64,000 nucleotides of DNA from Acinetobacter towneri DSM 14962 = CIP 107472 (GCF_000368785.1 NZ_KB849690.1:304924-368923), one strand, 5' to 3'. Numbered from the stretch's first letter, positions 48,661 to 59,349 are shown. Numbers and translations are program-made. The notes: generated by a model from the letters alone, not told the origin.

Positions 48661-49194
48661 ATGTCTCGTGTGGCTAAAGCCCCAGTAACTGTACCTAACG
48701 GTGTTACAGTTACTCAGAACGGCCGGCAGGTCGAAGTGAAAGGCAGCAAAGGTACATTGTCTTTCAACCTGCATGCGCTGGTCGAGCTAAAACAGGAAGA
48801 CGGTATTTTAGCTATTGCTCCTAAAGCTGAGTCGAAAGACGCTTGGATGCAAGCTGGTACTGCTCGCGCTGTGCTTAACAACCTTGTAAAAGGTGTGAGC
48901 GAAGGCTTCGAACGTAAGTTGCAATTGATTGGTGTTGGTTATAAAGCTGCGGTAAAAGGTAACGTTGTTAACCTTAACCTTGGTTTTTCACACCCAATCG
49001 ATTACACCCTTCCTGAAGGTGTGACTGCAGAAACTCCAACTGCAACTGAAATTATCCTTAAATCTGCTGATAAAGCAGCTTTAGGTCAAGTTGCTGCGGA
49101 TATCCGTGGATACCGTCCACCAGAGCCATATAAAGGTAAAGGTGTTCGTTATTCGGATGAAGTTGTTCTTCGTAAAGAAGCTAAGAAGAAATAA
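48661..49194 (+). CDS. rplF: 50S ribosomal protein L6
   Basis: The 177-aa protein has two alpha-beta repeats and the signature [16 protein letters not shown]. Normal length. Confidence 0.98.
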   Translation: MSRVAKAPVTVPNGVTVTQNGRQVEVKGSKGTLSFNLHALVELKQEDGILAIAPKAESKDAWMQAGTARAVLNNLVKGVSEGFERKLQLIGVGYKAAVKGNVVNLNLGFSHPIDYTLPEGVTAETPTATEIILKSADKAALGQVAADIRGYRPPEPYKGKGVRYSDEVVLRKEAKKK

Positions 49195-49208
49195 GGCGCG
49201 AGGTTCTT

Positions 49209-49559
49209 ATGAACGAAAAGAAACAATCCCGTTTGCGTCGTGCGAAAAGCACACGCTTGCACATCCGTGCATTGGGTGCGACTCGTTTGTGTGTAAACCG
49301 CACGCCGCGTCACATCTATGCTCAAGTTATTTCAGCAGATGGTGGCAAAGTTTTAGCGCAAGCTTCAACTTTAGATGCTACTTTACGTGCTGGTACAACT
49401 GGTAACGTTGAAGCAGCTCAAAAAGTAGGTGCTTTAATTGCAGAACGCGCGAAAGCAGCTGGCGTAACTAAAGTTGCGTTTGACCGTTCTGGTTTTAAAT
49501 ATCATGGTCGTATCAAAGCCTTGGCTGATGCTGCTCGTGAAAACGGCTTGGAGTTCTAA
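49209..49559 (+). CDS. rplR: 50S ribosomal protein L18
   Basis: The 116-aa protein [20 protein letters not shown] binds 5S rRNA, with [20 protein letters not shown]. Normal length. Confidence 0.98.
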   Translation: MNEKKQSRLRRAKSTRLHIRALGATRLCVNRTPRHIYAQVISADGGKVLAQASTLDATLRAGTTGNVEAAQKVGALIAERAKAAGVTKVAFDRSGFKYHGRIKALADAARENGLEF

Positions 49560-49561
49560 TC

Positions 49562-50059
49562 ATGGCTAAAGTTGAACAAAACGAAGGTCTTGTTGAAAAG
49601 CTGGTTGCCGTTGATCGCGTAGCCAAAGTTGTTAAAGGTGGTCGTATCTTCTCTTTCACAGCATTAACTGTTGTGGGTGATGGTAATGGTCGCGTAGGTT
49701 TTGGTCGTGGTAAAGCACGTGAAGTTCCAGCTGCTATTTCTAAAGCACTTGAAGCTGCACGTCGTAACATGATCACTATCGAATTGGCAGATGGTACTTT
49801 ACAACACCCGATTCATGCGCGTCATGGTGCAAGCCGTGTTTACATGCAACCAGCATCTGAAGGTACTGGTGTAATTGCGGGTGGTTCTATGCGTGCAGTT
49901 TTAGAAGCTGCAGGTGTACGTAACGTATTGACTAAATGCCGTGGTTCTACTAACGCTGCAAACGTAGTGAACGCAACTTTTAACGGTTTGCGTGACATGA
50001 CAACTCCTGAAAAGGTTGCTGCGAAACGTGGTCTTTCAGTAGAACAAATTCAAGGGTAA
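49562..50059 (+). CDS. rpsE: 30S ribosomal protein S5
   Basis: The 165-aa protein has [20 protein letters not shown] and [14 protein letters not shown], the S5 double-stranded-RNA-binding signature. Starts two bases after the rplR stop. Confidence 0.98.
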   Translation: MAKVEQNEGLVEKLVAVDRVAKVVKGGRIFSFTALTVVGDGNGRVGFGRGKAREVPAAISKALEAARRNMITIELADGTLQHPIHARHGASRVYMQPASEGTGVIAGGSMRAVLEAAGVRNVLTKCRGSTNAANVVNATFNGLRDMTTPEKVAAKRGLSVEQIQG

Positions 50060-50065
50060 TCAATC

Positions 50066-50242
50066 ATGAAAACGATTAAAGTTACCCAGACTAAATCTGC
50101 ATCGCACCGCTTGAAAAATCACAAGCTTAGCCTTAAAGGTTTAGGTCTGCGTCGTATTGGTCATACTGTAGAAGTGCAAGATACGCCTTCTAACCGTGGT
50201 ATGATCAACCAAGTCTACTATATGGTTAGTGTAGAGGAATAA
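50066..50242 (+). CDS. rpmD: 50S ribosomal protein L30
   Basis: The 58-aa protein [20 protein letters not shown], ending [11 protein letters not shown], lies between rpsE and rplO in the standard spc order. Short but unambiguous. Confidence 0.97.
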   Translation: MKTIKVTQTKSASHRLKNHKLSLKGLGLRRIGHTVEVQDTPSNRGMINQVYYMVSVEE

Positions 50243-50245
50243 GCC

Positions 50246-50686
50246 ATGACTCTGCGTTTAAATGAACTTGCACCTGCAGAAGGTGCTAAGCGTGAAGCCC
50301 GTCGTCTAGGCCGTGGTATCGGTTCTGGCGTTGGTAAGACTGGTGGTCGTGGTATCAAAGGTCAAAACTCACGTAAGAGCGGTGGTACACGTCCTGGATT
50401 CGAAGGTGGTCAAACTGCGTTATATCGTCGTTTACCTAAATTCGGTTTCACTAGCCAAATCGCTTTGAAAACTGCTGAAGTACGTTTATCTGAGCTTGCT
50501 AAAGTGGAAGGCGACATCGTTAGCCTTGAAACTTTAAAAGCAGCGAACGTTGTACGTAAAGATATGGCTCGTGCTCGTATCGTACTTTCTGGTGAAATTA
50601 CTCGCGCATTCACTATTCAAGGTGTTGCTGTGACTAAAGGCGCTAAAGCTGCTGTTGAAGCGGCTGGCGGTAAAGTCGAGGAGTAA
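50246..50686 (+). CDS. rplO: 50S ribosomal protein L15
   Basis: The 146-aa protein has [20 protein letters not shown] and [20 protein letters not shown]. Normal length; three bases after rpmD. Confidence 0.98.
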   Translation: MTLRLNELAPAEGAKREARRLGRGIGSGVGKTGGRGIKGQNSRKSGGTRPGFEGGQTALYRRLPKFGFTSQIALKTAEVRLSELAKVEGDIVSLETLKAANVVRKDMARARIVLSGEITRAFTIQGVAVTKGAKAAVEAAGGKVEE

Positions 50687-50692
50687 TCCCCA

Positions 50693-52051
50693 GTGTCTAT
50701 GTCTCCTAGTTCTTCAGGTCATGTTCACATGATGAAAGGCCAACCATTTCACGTGAAATACCGTGAAATTATACGCCGAATGATGTTTCTCATTGGTGCG
50801 TTGTTGGTATTTCGACTAGGAGCGCATATTCCAGTACCAGGCATTAATAATGCCGCACTTGAACAATTGTTTAATGCAAACCAAGGTACAATCCTTGGTT
50901 TGTTTAACATGTTTTCGGGTGGTGCATTAGAGCGGATGTCGATTCTTGCTTTAGGGATCATGCCATACATTTCTGCTTCGATTATCGTACAGTTGATGTC
51001 TACCGTGGTTCCTTCGCTTGAAGCTTTGAAAAAAGAAGGCGAGCAAGGCAAACGCAAAATTAATCAATATACGCGCCAAGGCACATTGTTTCTTGCACTT
51101 GTGCAAGCGATTGGGATGTGTGCAGGTCTGATTGGTCAAGGTATTACCTTAACGTCAGGTCTGGCTTTTTACGTTCCAGCTGTGACCTCTTTGGTTGCAG
51201 GCACAATGTTCTTAATGTGGTTGGGTGAACAAATTACCGAACGCGGAGTGGGCAATGGTATTTCCATGATCATTTTCGCAGGTATTGTTGCAGGCTTGCC
51301 TAATTTAATTATGCAATCCTTCACATCTATTGATAGTGGCCAGTCAAGCCTGATTGGTTTGGCAATTTTTGGTTTATTGTCTTTGGGTGTACTTGCAGCA
51401 ATTGTGTTTATTGAGAAGGCGCAGCGTCGTATTCCAGTAAACTATGCTCAAAAACAACAAGGTCGTCGTGTATTTACTGCTCAGCAAACGCATTTGCCAT
51501 TAAAAATTAATATGGCAGGTGTGATTCCAGCAATTTTTGCCAGTTCATTGCTTTTGTTCCCAGCGAGCTTAGGTCAATGGGTCGGCAGTGCGGATCCTAG
51601 TGCTGGATTAATCAAGCGTAGTCTACAAGACTTGGCATTGGTATTGTCGCCTGGACAACCGTTGTATTTGGTGCTCTTTGGTGCGTTAATTATCTTTTTC
51701 TGTTACTTCTACACTGCGCTGGTTTTCAGCCCTAAAGAAGTTTCGGAAAACTTGAAACGCAGCGGAGCTTATGTGCCTGGTATTCGCCCAGGTGAGCAAA
51801 CTGCTCGTTACTTAGATCATATTCTCAGTCGTTTGACCTTTATTGGCGCGATTTACATCACTGTAGTCTGCTTAATGCCGATGATTCTACAAAGCTCATT
51901 TGGAATTCCATTTAGCTTAGGTGGCACATCATTATTAATCGTTGTAGTGGTTGTGATGGACTTTATGGCTCAGCTTCAAGCACATCTCACCTCGCACCAG
52001 TACGATAATCAAACGTTAATGAGAAAAACGACTGCTCATCCTAAGGGATAA
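50693..52051 (+). CDS. secY: Protein translocase subunit SecY
   Basis: SecY is the channel of the SecYEG translocon. The 452-aa protein has ten spans, with [14 protein letters not shown], the plug region near [16 protein letters not shown] and [14 protein letters not shown] [18 protein letters not shown]. The start is GTG at 50693, nine bases after GAGGAG; ATG 50699 is the alternative. It is encoded within the spc group as in other proteobacteria. Confidence 0.97.
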
Positions 52052-52071
52052 GCGCACTTAGAGGTTTCATC

Positions 52072-52188
52072 ATGAAAGTACAAGCTTCTGTAAAGAAAAT
52101 TTGTGGTAGCTGCAAAGTTATCCGTCGTAATGGGGTTATTCGCGTAATTTGCAGCGCAGAACCTCGTCATAAGCAGCGTCAAGGTTAA
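52072..52188 (+). CDS. rpmJ: 50S ribosomal protein L36 (zinc-binding form)
   Basis: The 38-aa protein [20 protein letters not shown] has the Cys ligands CGSC and C27 with His 33 (PRHKQRQG), so it is the zinc form. Ribosome site AGAGG. Confidence 0.97.
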
Positions 52189-52203
52189 TTTGATTAAGAC
52201 CTG

Positions 52204-52260
52204 TTGATTTCAGTAGGCTAATTAGGTTATTATCCGCCCCTCAAGATTTTTGTGGGGCGG
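52204..52260 (+). promoter_or_regulatory. Predicted alpha-operon promoter and GC-rich hairpin
   Basis: TTGATT at 52204-52209 and TATTAT at 52228-52233 are 18 bp apart. A hairpin CCGCCCC/GGGGCGG (52234-52240 with 52254-52260) starts at once after the -10. It may be the 5' end of the rpsM transcript or an attenuator after rpmJ. In E. coli S4 controls the alpha operon near rpsM. Confidence 0.45.
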
Positions 52261-52295
52261 TTGATTATCTTAACTGCCTTTTTGGAGAAAATTGA

Positions 52296-52652
52296 ATGGC
52301 TCGTATTGCCGGTGTAAACATTCCGGATAACAAGCACGCTGTTATCTCTCTCACTTATATCTTTGGTATTGGTCGCCACACTGCTAAGACTATCTTAGCT
52401 GCTGCTGGTATCGCACCAACAACAAAGATCCGTGAATTAGATGACGCTCAGCTTGATGCGATTCGTGCAGAAGTTGCTAAGGTTCCGACCGAAGGTGACT
52501 TACGTCGCGAAATTTCCATGAACATTAAACGTTTAATGGATTTAGGCTGCTACCGCGGTCTTCGTCATCGTCGCAGCTTGCCTGTCCGTGGTCAACGCAC
52601 CAAAACTAACGCACGTACCCGTAAAGGTCCGCGCAAACCGATTAAGAAATAA
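52296..52652 (+). CDS. rpsM: 30S ribosomal protein S13
   Basis: The 118-aa protein [19 protein letters not shown] has the helix-turn-helix RNA-binding head and the basic tail [15 protein letters not shown]. First gene of the alpha group. Confidence 0.98.
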   Translation: MARIAGVNIPDNKHAVISLTYIFGIGRHTAKTILAAAGIAPTTKIRELDDAQLDAIRAEVAKVPTEGDLRREISMNIKRLMDLGCYRGLRHRRSLPVRGQRTKTNARTRKGPRKPIKK

Positions 52653-52671
52653 GATTTCTGGAAGCTAAAAG

Positions 52672-53058
52672 ATGGCTAAAGATACTCGCACACGCAAGAA
52701 GGTCACTCGTACCGTCTCTGAAGGTGTTGCACACATTCACGCTTCTTTTAATAACACCATTGTGACCATTACCGATCGTCAAGGTAATGCACTGGCTTGG
52801 GCTACCTCAGGTGGACAAGGCTTCCGTGGATCACGTAAATCAACTCCGTTCGCTGCTCAGGTAGCTGCTGAAGTTGCTGGTAAAGCTGCTTTAGATTACG
52901 GTTTGAAAAACTTGGACGTCCTTGTTAAAGGTCCTGGTCCAGGTCGTGAGTCTGCGGTTCGTGCATTAGGTGCAGTGGGTTATAAAATTAACAGCATTAC
53001 CGATGTGACTCCAATCCCTCACAACGGTTGCCGTCCACCTAAAAAACGTCGCGTGTAA
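52672..53058 (+). CDS. rpsK: 30S ribosomal protein S11
   Basis: The 128-aa protein has [20 protein letters not shown] and [17 protein letters not shown]. Normal length and position. Confidence 0.98.
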
Positions 53059-53070
53059 GGAGAAACATTC

Positions 53071-53697
53071 ATGGCTCGTTATATTGGTCCAAAATGCAAA
53101 CTCTCTCGCCGCGAAGGGACAGACCTGCAACTAAAATCTGGCGTTAAACCATTTGACGTCAAAACTAAAAAACACGCTAAAGCTCCTGGCCAACATGGCG
53201 GGGCTCGTGGTGGTAAGCAATCTGAGTACTCACTACAATTACGTGAAAAACAAAAAGTACGTCGTATGTACGGTGTTTTAGAGCGTCAATTTAGTAACTA
53301 CTATAAAGAAGCTGCTCGTGTGAAAGGCGCAACAGGTGAAAACTTGTTGAAATTGCTCGAAAGCCGTCTTGATAACGTTGTTTATCGCATGGGTTTTGGT
53401 TCTACACGTGCAGAAGCTCGTCAGCTTGTATCTCACCGTAGCATTACTTTAAATGGTCGTCGTGTTAACATTGCGTCTATTCAAGTTAAAGCTGGTGATG
53501 TAATTGCAGTTCACGAAGGTGCAAAACAACAATTACGTATTAAAAACGCAATTGAATTGGCTGCTCAACGTGGTATCCCTTCATGGATGGAAGTTGACCA
53601 TTCTAAATTTGAAGGTACGTTTAAAGCTGCACCAGATCGTTCTGATTTACCTGCTGAAATCAACGAAAGCTTGATTGTAGAATTGTATTCTAAATAA
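53071..53697 (+). CDS. rpsD: 30S ribosomal protein S4
   Basis: The 208-aa protein [19 protein letters not shown] nucleates 30S assembly; the S4 RNA-binding domain is [21 protein letters not shown]4 is the alpha-operon repressor in E. coli. Confidence 0.98.
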   Translation: MARYIGPKCKLSRREGTDLQLKSGVKPFDVKTKKHAKAPGQHGGARGGKQSEYSLQLREKQKVRRMYGVLERQFSNYYKEAARVKGATGENLLKLLESRLDNVVYRMGFGSTRAEARQLVSHRSITLNGRRVNIASIQVKAGDVIAVHEGAKQQLRIKNAIELAAQRGIPSWMEVDHSKFEGTFKAAPDRSDLPAEINESLIVELYSK

Positions 53698-53714
53698 TCC
53701 TTGAGGTAGCAATA

Positions 53715-54722
53715 ATGACGCGTACTGCAAATGAGTTTCTTACTCCGCAAGCGATCAAGGTCGAAGCGGCAAGCGGGACCTCGGCAAAAGTTATTCTAGA
53801 ACCATTAGAGCGTGGCTTTGGTCACACTCTTGGTAATGCTTTACGTCGCATCCTTCTTTCTTCTTTACCTGGCGCAGCTGTGGTAGAAGTTGAAATTGAA
53901 GGTGTCGAGCACGAGTACAGTACTTTGGAAGGCTTGCAGCAGGACATCGTCGAGCTCTTGCTGAACCTGAAAGGATTGTCTATTAAGCTGTTCGATCAAA
54001 ATGAAGCTTATTTGACATTGGAAAAACAAGGTCCAGGCGATGTAACTGCTGCAGACCTTCGTTTACCGCATAATGTTGAAGTGGTTAACCCTGAACACTT
54101 GATTGGCACTTTAAGTGCTACAGGCAATTTAAAAATGCGCCTGAAAGTTGCTCAAGGTCGTGGTTATGAAACATCTGATTCACGTTTCCCAGAAGGCGAA
54201 ACTCGCCCTGTAGGTCGTTTGCAGTTAGATGCTTCTTATAGCCCTATCAAACGTGTGTCTTACATCGTAGAAAATGCGCGTGTAGAACAACGTACTGACC
54301 TTGACAAGTTGATCATTGATCTTGAAACCAATGGTACAGTTGATCCAGAAGAAGCGATCCGCAAAGCGGCAACAATCTTGCAACAACAAATTGCAATTTT
54401 TGTTGATCTTCAGAAAGATCAAGCTCCTGTTGCTCAAGAGCCTCGTGAAGAAGTTGACCCAATCTTGCTTCGTCCAGTAGATGATCTAGAGCTTACTGTT
54501 CGTTCTGCTAACTGTTTGAAAGCAGAAAATATTTACTACATTGGTGATCTTGTACAGCGTACTGAGGTTGAGCTACTTAAAACGCCTAACTTGGGTAAAA
54601 AATCGCTTACAGAGATCAAAGATGTTCTGGCTTCTAAAGGCTTACAGCTCGGCATGCGTTTAGAGAACTGGCCACCGGCTAGTCTCCGTATGGACGATCG
54701 TTTCGCCTATCGTAGCCGTTAA
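53715..54722 (+). CDS. rpoA: RNA polymerase alpha subunit
   Basis: The 335-aa protein has the N-terminal dimerisation domain ([20 protein letters not shown]) and the C-terminal DNA/activator-binding domain ([33 protein letters not shown]). Normal length. Confidence 0.98.
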   Translation: MTRTANEFLTPQAIKVEAASGTSAKVILEPLERGFGHTLGNALRRILLSSLPGAAVVEVEIEGVEHEYSTLEGLQQDIVELLLNLKGLSIKLFDQNEAYLTLEKQGPGDVTAADLRLPHNVEVVNPEHLIGTLSATGNLKMRLKVAQGRGYETSDSRFPEGETRPVGRLQLDASYSPIKRVSYIVENARVEQRTDLDKLIIDLETNGTVDPEEAIRKAATILQQQIAIFVDLQKDQAPVAQEPREEVDPILLRPVDDLELTVRSANCLKAENIYYIGDLVQRTEVELLKTPNLGKKSLTEIKDVLASKGLQLGMRLENWPPASLRMDDRFAYRSR

Positions 54723-54740
54723 TTAAGTAGGACTATCACC

Positions 54741-55106
54741 ATGCGTCATCGTAATAGTGGTGTGAAATTAGGCCGTACAAGCAGCCATCGCAAAGCGATG
54801 TTCCAAAACTTGGCTAATTCTTTGTTCGAACACGAGTTAATCAAAACAACTGTTCCTAAAGCAAAAGAATTACGTCGTGTTGCTGAGCCTTTAATCACTT
54901 TAGCTAAAAACGATACAGTAGCAAACCGTCGTTTAGCGTTTGCTCGTACTCGTTCAGCAGCAACTGTTGGTAAATTATTTACCGTTCTTGGCCCTCGTTA
55001 CAAAGAGCGTAACGGCGGTTATCTACGTGTTCTTAAAGCGGGCTTCCGTGCGGGTGATGCTGCACCGATGGCTTACGTTGAGCTTGTAGATCGCGAAGTT
55101 AAATAA
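54741..55106 (+). CDS. rplQ: 50S ribosomal protein L17
   Basis: The 121-aa protein [20 protein letters not shown] is the last of the alpha group, followed by a terminator. Confidence 0.98.
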   Translation: MRHRNSGVKLGRTSSHRKAMFQNLANSLFEHELIKTTVPKAKELRRVAEPLITLAKNDTVANRRLAFARTRSAATVGKLFTVLGPRYKERNGGYLRVLKAGFRAGDAAPMAYVELVDREVK

Positions 55107-55135
55107 TTTCGCCAAGAATAACGCACGTTGTTCAG

Positions 55136-55164
55136 AAAAAGACCGGTTTTACCGGTCTTTTTTT
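55136..55164 (+). terminator. Alpha operon terminator
   Basis: A perfect 12-bp stem (AAAAAGACCGGT and complement), loop TTT, long T-run. Confidence 0.94.
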
Positions 55165-55242
55165 ATGAAAAAAATATATTGAATCTCAATAAATGATGAA
55201 ATTGTCCCGAATTGATATAAATTTTAGTAACTTTTGCTAAAC

Positions 55243-55271
55243 TTGACATTGTGTATTGTCAAATTTATGCT
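55243..55271 (+). promoter_or_regulatory. almA promoter with an overlapping inverted repeat
   Basis: A consensus TTGACA at 55243-55248 and TATGCT at 55266-55271 are 17 bp apart. TTGACA and TGTCAA (55257-55262) form an inverted repeat across 8 bp, a possible operator that covers the -35. Confidence 0.6.
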
Positions 55272-55307
55272 TTAATAAAAAACATCATTCAAGCTGGACA
55301 ATAAAAC

Positions 55308-56798
55308 ATGGATAAGCAGGTTGATATATTAATTATTGGGGCAGGGATTTCGGGCATTGGTGTAGCAGCACATTTAAGTCAAAACTGCCCACAGCGTTCT
55401 TTTGAAATTATTGAGCGTCGTCAAAGTTTTGGTGGCACTTGGGATTTATTCCAATATCCGGGCATTCGTTCAGATTCGGATATGTCGACTTTTGGTTATA
55501 ATTTTAAGCCTTGGAAAAAAACCAATGTACTTGCCGATGGCGCATCTATCAAAGACTATCTAGAAGAAGTCATTCAAGAAAAAGCCTTACACTCAAAAAT
55601 TCATTTTCAGCATCGTGTGTTATCTGCCAATTATGACTCTCAAACACGTAAGTGGACGTTACGTATAGAAAATGCAGTGCAACAGATTGAAACTTGGGTG
55701 GCTAATTTTGTTTTAGGTTGCACAGGCTATTACAATTACGATCAAGGTTTTCAGCCTGACTTTCCGAATCAACATGCGTTTAAAGGTACATTTATTCACC
55801 CACAGCATTGGCCTGAGAATTTAGATTATCGTGGTAAAAAGGTCTTAATTATTGGTAGTGGTGCAACCGCCATTACCTTAGTACCTGCTATGTCAAAAGG
55901 TGGTGCAGCGCATGTCACCATGCTACAACGCTCGCCGACTTATATTGCTTCAGTGCCTGCAATGGATTTTGTTTATCAGCAAATGCGTAAAGTTTTGCCT
56001 GAAGATGTTGCTTACAAAATCACGCGCGTACGTAATATTGGCATGCAACGCGCCATTTATGCTTTAGCACAAAAACAGCCGAAATTACTGCGGACTTTGT
56101 TGCTGAAATCTATCCAAATGCAGCTCAAGGGCAAGGTAGATATGAAGCATTTCACGCCACATTATAATCCGTGGGATCAGCGTTTATGTGTTGTGCCTGA
56201 TGGTGATTTATTTAAGATTTTACGCGAAGGGCATGCCTCGATTGAAACCAATCAAATTGCAAGTTTTACTGAAACAGGTGTGCAATTAAAATCGGGTAAA
56301 CATTTGGATGCCGATATTATTGTGTCTGCGACAGGTTTGAATATTCAGATTCTAGGCGGTATTCAAGCCACAATTGATGGTGTGCCTTTAGACACTTCGA
56401 AGCACATGCTATATCAAGGTGTGATGATCAGCGATGTACCGAATATGGCGATGATTATTGGCTATATTAATGCCTCTTGGACGCTTAAAGTGGATGTGGC
56501 TGCGGATTATATTTGTCGTTTGCTCAATTATATGGATCGACAAGGTTATGACGAGGTAATTCCTCAAGGTGACCAAACAGAGTTATTGGAAGATACGGTG
56601 ATGGGCAGTTTGAGTTCGGGCTATATCGCGCGTGCTGCTGATGTGATGCCAAAGCAAGGCAAACATGCGCCATGGCGAGTGACCAACAATTACTTAGAAG
56701 ATCGCAAAACTTTAAAACAAGCAAGTTTTGAAGATGGTATTTTAAAATTCAAACAAGCTGTGCCTGCACAGCAGCGTAAACCTAAATTAGTGTCTTAA
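55308..56798 (+). CDS. almA: AlmA-type flavin-binding monooxygenase (long-chain alkane oxidation)
   Basis: The 496-aa class B flavoprotein monooxygenase has an FAD Rossmann motif GAGISG (residues 11-16) and GGTWDLFQYPGIRSDSDM. The Baeyer-Villiger fingerprint FxGxxxHxxxW is at 158-168 and the NADPH Rossmann GSGATA at 183-188. The N-terminal sequence and its position right after rplQ match AlmA of Acinetobacter, which was linked genetically to growth on very long n-alkanes. Chemistry on alkanes is less certain than on ketones for this fold. It has its own promoter with an inverted repeat. No rubredoxin or AlkB gene is in view. Confidence 0.88.
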   Translation: MDKQVDILIIGAGISGIGVAAHLSQNCPQRSFEIIERRQSFGGTWDLFQYPGIRSDSDMSTFGYNFKPWKKTNVLADGASIKDYLEEVIQEKALHSKIHFQHRVLSANYDSQTRKWTLRIENAVQQIETWVANFVLGCTGYYNYDQGFQPDFPNQHAFKGTFIHPQHWPENLDYRGKKVLIIGSGATAITLVPAMSKGGAAHVTMLQRSPTYIASVPAMDFVYQQMRKVLPEDVAYKITRVRNIGMQRAIYALAQKQPKLLRTLLLKSIQMQLKGKVDMKHFTPHYNPWDQRLCVVPDGDLFKILREGHASIETNQIASFTETGVQLKSGKHLDADIIVSATGLNIQILGGIQATIDGVPLDTSKHMLYQGVMISDVPNMAMIIGYINASWTLKVDVAADYICRLLNYMDRQGYDEVIPQGDQTELLEDTVMGSLSSGYIARAADVMPKQGKHAPWRVTNNYLEDRKTLKQASFEDGILKFKQAVPAQQRKPKLVS

Positions 56799-56873
56799 AT
56801 CGTTGGGTGCAAAAATAATATGGCACAAGAAATTTAAAATTGCTTGCGCCATTTTTATGTTGAGGTGGAAATT

Positions 56874-58046
56874 TTATAAAGAACGTGAAATCAGCTCTTT
56901 CATAATTTCATTGGTGCCTGCATAAATACGATTGGCCCGATTGTCTAAGTAAGCACGTGCAATTGGATACTCAAGCATATAGCCATAACCACCATGCAGT
57001 TGTAGACATTCATCCACCACTTTGGAGTACATCTCTGAAATTTTATATTTGGCGGCCGCTGCAGCTTCAACACTGAGCTGATCTTGAAGTTGTAACTGCA
57101 TACATTGATCTAAAAAAGCACGACAGAAATCAATTTCGGTGCGTAATTCTGCCAGTTTAAAGCGCGTATTTTGAAAGCTATGAATACTTTTGCCAAAGGC
57201 TTGACGTTGCTGAGTATATTGCAATGTATGTGCAAAAGCAGCTTCTGCACCTGCTTGGCAAATAATCGCGACAATTAAGCGTTCCCAAGCCAGTTCTTTC
57301 ATCAGCATGATAAAGCCCATGCCTTCTGCACCTAATAAATTGCTGCGAGGCACGCGGACATTATCAAAAAATAATTCGCAAGTGTCCTGACCTTTCATAC
57401 CAATTTTATTCAGTGGTTTGCCTTTGCTAAATCCCGCACGGTCTGCTTCTACCAATATTAAAGACAGATTGGCTGAACCTTTGTCTGTGTTCGCTGTTTT
57501 ACATACCACAATCGCCATGTCGCACAAATAGCCGTTGGTAATAAAAATTTTAGAACCATTAATCACGTATTCATCGCCATCCAATACCGCAGAGGTACGC
57601 ACAGCTTGTAAGTCTGAACCTGTACTGGGTTCGGTCATGGCAATCGCGGTTATCACTTCGCCTGTGGCCATGCGGGGTAACCAGTGTTGTTTTTGTTCAG
57701 TTGTGCCAAAGTTATTAATGTAATTGGCGACAATATCTGAATGCAGTGAAAAACCGGTGGCACTGTCACCTGCATAGGCTTGTTCTTCAATCAAAATCAT
57801 GCTGTATAAGCGGTCTACCCCTGAACCTGCATATTCTTCAGGCATGGTGCTACACAGCAAACCCAAAGTACCTGCTTTACGCCATAGCTCACGGTCTACA
57901 TGCTGCTGCGCTTCAAATTTTTCAGTATGGGGGATGACTTCCTGCAAATAGAATTTTCGTACCAAATCACGAAAACTGTCGTGTTCAGCACTGAATAAGG
58001 TGCGCGGTAACATATTGGCAATGGGGCGAATTGCGGCAGATTGCAT
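56874..58046 (-). CDS. Acyl-CoA dehydrogenase (about 390 aa)
   Basis: This standard-length flavoprotein has AMTEPSTGSDLQAVRT, GSKIFITNGYLCD, QDTCELFFDNVRVPRSNLLG and the C-terminal QLHGGYGYMLEYPIARAYLD, then IYAGTNEIMKELI. It oxidises a short- or long-chain acyl-CoA, the latter being likely given the alkane and lipid genes around it. The catalytic residue is expected near the C-terminal part. It converges on almA, whose product would feed fatty acids into beta-oxidation. Confidence 0.93.
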   Translation of the reverse strand: MQSAAIRPIANMLPRTLFSAEHDSFRDLVRKFYLQEVIPHTEKFEAQQHVDRELWRKAGTLGLLCSTMPEEYAGSGVDRLYSMILIEEQAYAGDSATGFSLHSDIVANYINNFGTTEQKQHWLPRMATGEVITAIAMTEPSTGSDLQAVRTSAVLDGDEYVINGSKIFITNGYLCDMAIVVCKTANTDKGSANLSLILVEADRAGFSKGKPLNKIGMKGQDTCELFFDNVRVPRSNLLGAEGMGFIMLMKELAWERLIVAIICQAGAEAAFAHTLQYTQQRQAFGKSIHSFQNTRFKLAELRTEIDFCRAFLDQCMQLQLQDQLSVEAAAAAKYKISEMYSKVVDECLQLHGGYGYMLEYPIARAYLDNRANRIYAGTNEIMKELISRSL

Positions 58047-58231
58047 GGTTTTATCTTCCTGATGTTGTTATTTTGAATTCACCTTAGAAGAATTTATAGG
58101 GGGCAACAAGGTGCAAAAGTTTCAATTGCAAATGAAAGATGATGCTTTTGGTCAATGCTGCATAAAAGTCATCGAAACTTTAAAAGGGGTCGGTTAAACT
58201 AGCCTGAGTTTAATTTTAATGGGGAAACCGC

Positions 58232-58489
58232 ATGAGTGATGACATCAGCTTAGAAGAACGCAAAGTGATTTACCGTGCCCGTCGTGGTTTAAAGGAAATT
58301 GATGTCTATTTTGACCCGTATGTGAAAAATCATTATTTGACTGCCAGTGCGGAAGAAAAACAAATGTTTGCCGATTTGGTTGAGCAGGAAGACCCAGATT
58401 TATTGGATTGGTTTATGGAAGTGTCTGAGCCACCACGTCCTGAGTTGAAAGATTTTATCCGTAAACTAAAGCATTATGTGCATGGCTAA
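58232..58489 (+). CDS. sdhE: SdhE, FAD assembly factor for succinate dehydrogenase
   Basis: The 85-aa protein has the RGxxE motif in RARRGLKEIDVYFDPYV (residues around 16-32), which promotes covalent flavinylation of SdhA, and DLLDWFMEVSEPP. Followed, with 14-nt overlap, by a YgfX-like membrane protein, the same pairing as in E. coli. Confidence 0.93.
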   Translation: MSDDISLEERKVIYRARRGLKEIDVYFDPYVKNHYLTASAEEKQMFADLVEQEDPDLLDWFMEVSEPPRPELKDFIRKLKHYVHG

Positions 58490-58904
58490 GCAGCAGTTTC
58501 AGCTGAAACCTAGTGTCATCGCAATAGTGTTTCAGCTGATGATCGCTCTACTCATCGTTTGGCTTTTACTACAAGTGTTAAAGCCATGGCTTAGCGTTGT
58601 ATGTATTGTCATTATGGGCTGGACATATTTTAAATTTGTTCGTGCAAACCGAATTGTTGGTTTAGATCAATTAGATGACCGTGAATGGTCAATTTCCTAT
58701 CTCGCGCCTCGTGTAGTATCACAACAGATTAAAAGCACAGCTCGCCAAACTGAAATTCAGCGTGTGCAACTGCGTCAAGTGATAGATCATCAAATTTATA
58801 TCGTCATGGAATTTCAGCAAGCCTTTAAACCTCTGGTGATTTGGTGTGATCAGGTTTCCAAGGCGGAATGGAAGGCTCTAAAAATATTGGCGAAAATGCT
58901 CTAA
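58476..58904 (+). CDS. YgfX-like membrane protein
   Basis: The 142-aa protein has two N-terminal spans (VIAIVFQLMIALLIVWLLL and WLSVVCIVIMGWTYFKF) and a soluble domain. Position and topology match YgfX (CptA), the partner of SdhE in enterobacteria; sequence conservation is low, so this rests on context. It overlaps sdhE by 14 nt. ATG at 58476 or 58482 may start it. Confidence 0.7.
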   Translation: MCMAKQQFQLKPSVIAIVFQLMIALLIVWLLLQVLKPWLSVVCIVIMGWTYFKFVRANRIVGLDQLDDREWSISYLAPRVVSQQIKSTARQTEIQRVQLRQVIDHQIYIVMEFQQAFKPLVIWCDQVSKAEWKALKILAKML

Positions 58905-59349
58905 TTTACAGACAGCTGTATATTTTTATAATAATAAAAAACTATAAGTATCATAAAGATAAAATTATCATCTATTTTTCGTGTCCTGATCAGTCATTTT
59001 ATATTGGCATAAAAGATTACACATATCCCTATTTTTAGTTATATTCATTCCAGACAAGTGTAGATCAATACAAATCAGATTCCTGAAATGTGCAGATTTA
59101 AATTTAGTCGAAAGATTTTTTAAGATAAGCCCGAATTGGGCATCAGTTAATAAGTAGCATGTGCTGAACCGTCGCAATGCTACTTTTTTTTGCCTAAATT
59201 TTGTCGGATGACAGATTTCAGTCAATTTTAGTCACTTTAAAACATGGCAAAGTTATCCATCTGAAGCAGCAAGTAGACGCTTTTATTCAGATATTGCTTC
59301 TGCTATGTTTGTTGCAATGGACATAAACACAATTATAGAGGACAGGAAA
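58905..59349 (+). other. Intergenic region with terminator; possible small RNA
   Basis: About 445 bp without a convincing gene. It holds a GCCC-GAATT-GGGC hairpin (59129-59141) and a strong terminator (59152-59191) about 260 bp past the ygfX-like stop. A reverse-strand open frame at 58968-59225 has no ribosome site and was not believed. Confidence 0.5.
59152..59191 (+). terminator. Strong terminator not adjacent to a gene
   Basis: Stem AAGTAGCAT/ATGCTACTT, 16-nt loop, then eight T. About 250 bp beyond the nearest stop codon on its strand. Confidence 0.85.

Noticed and set aside
58968..59225. Minus-strand 85-codon frame
   Set aside because: No ribosome site, no recognisable domain, and it runs through the terminator hairpin of the other strand.
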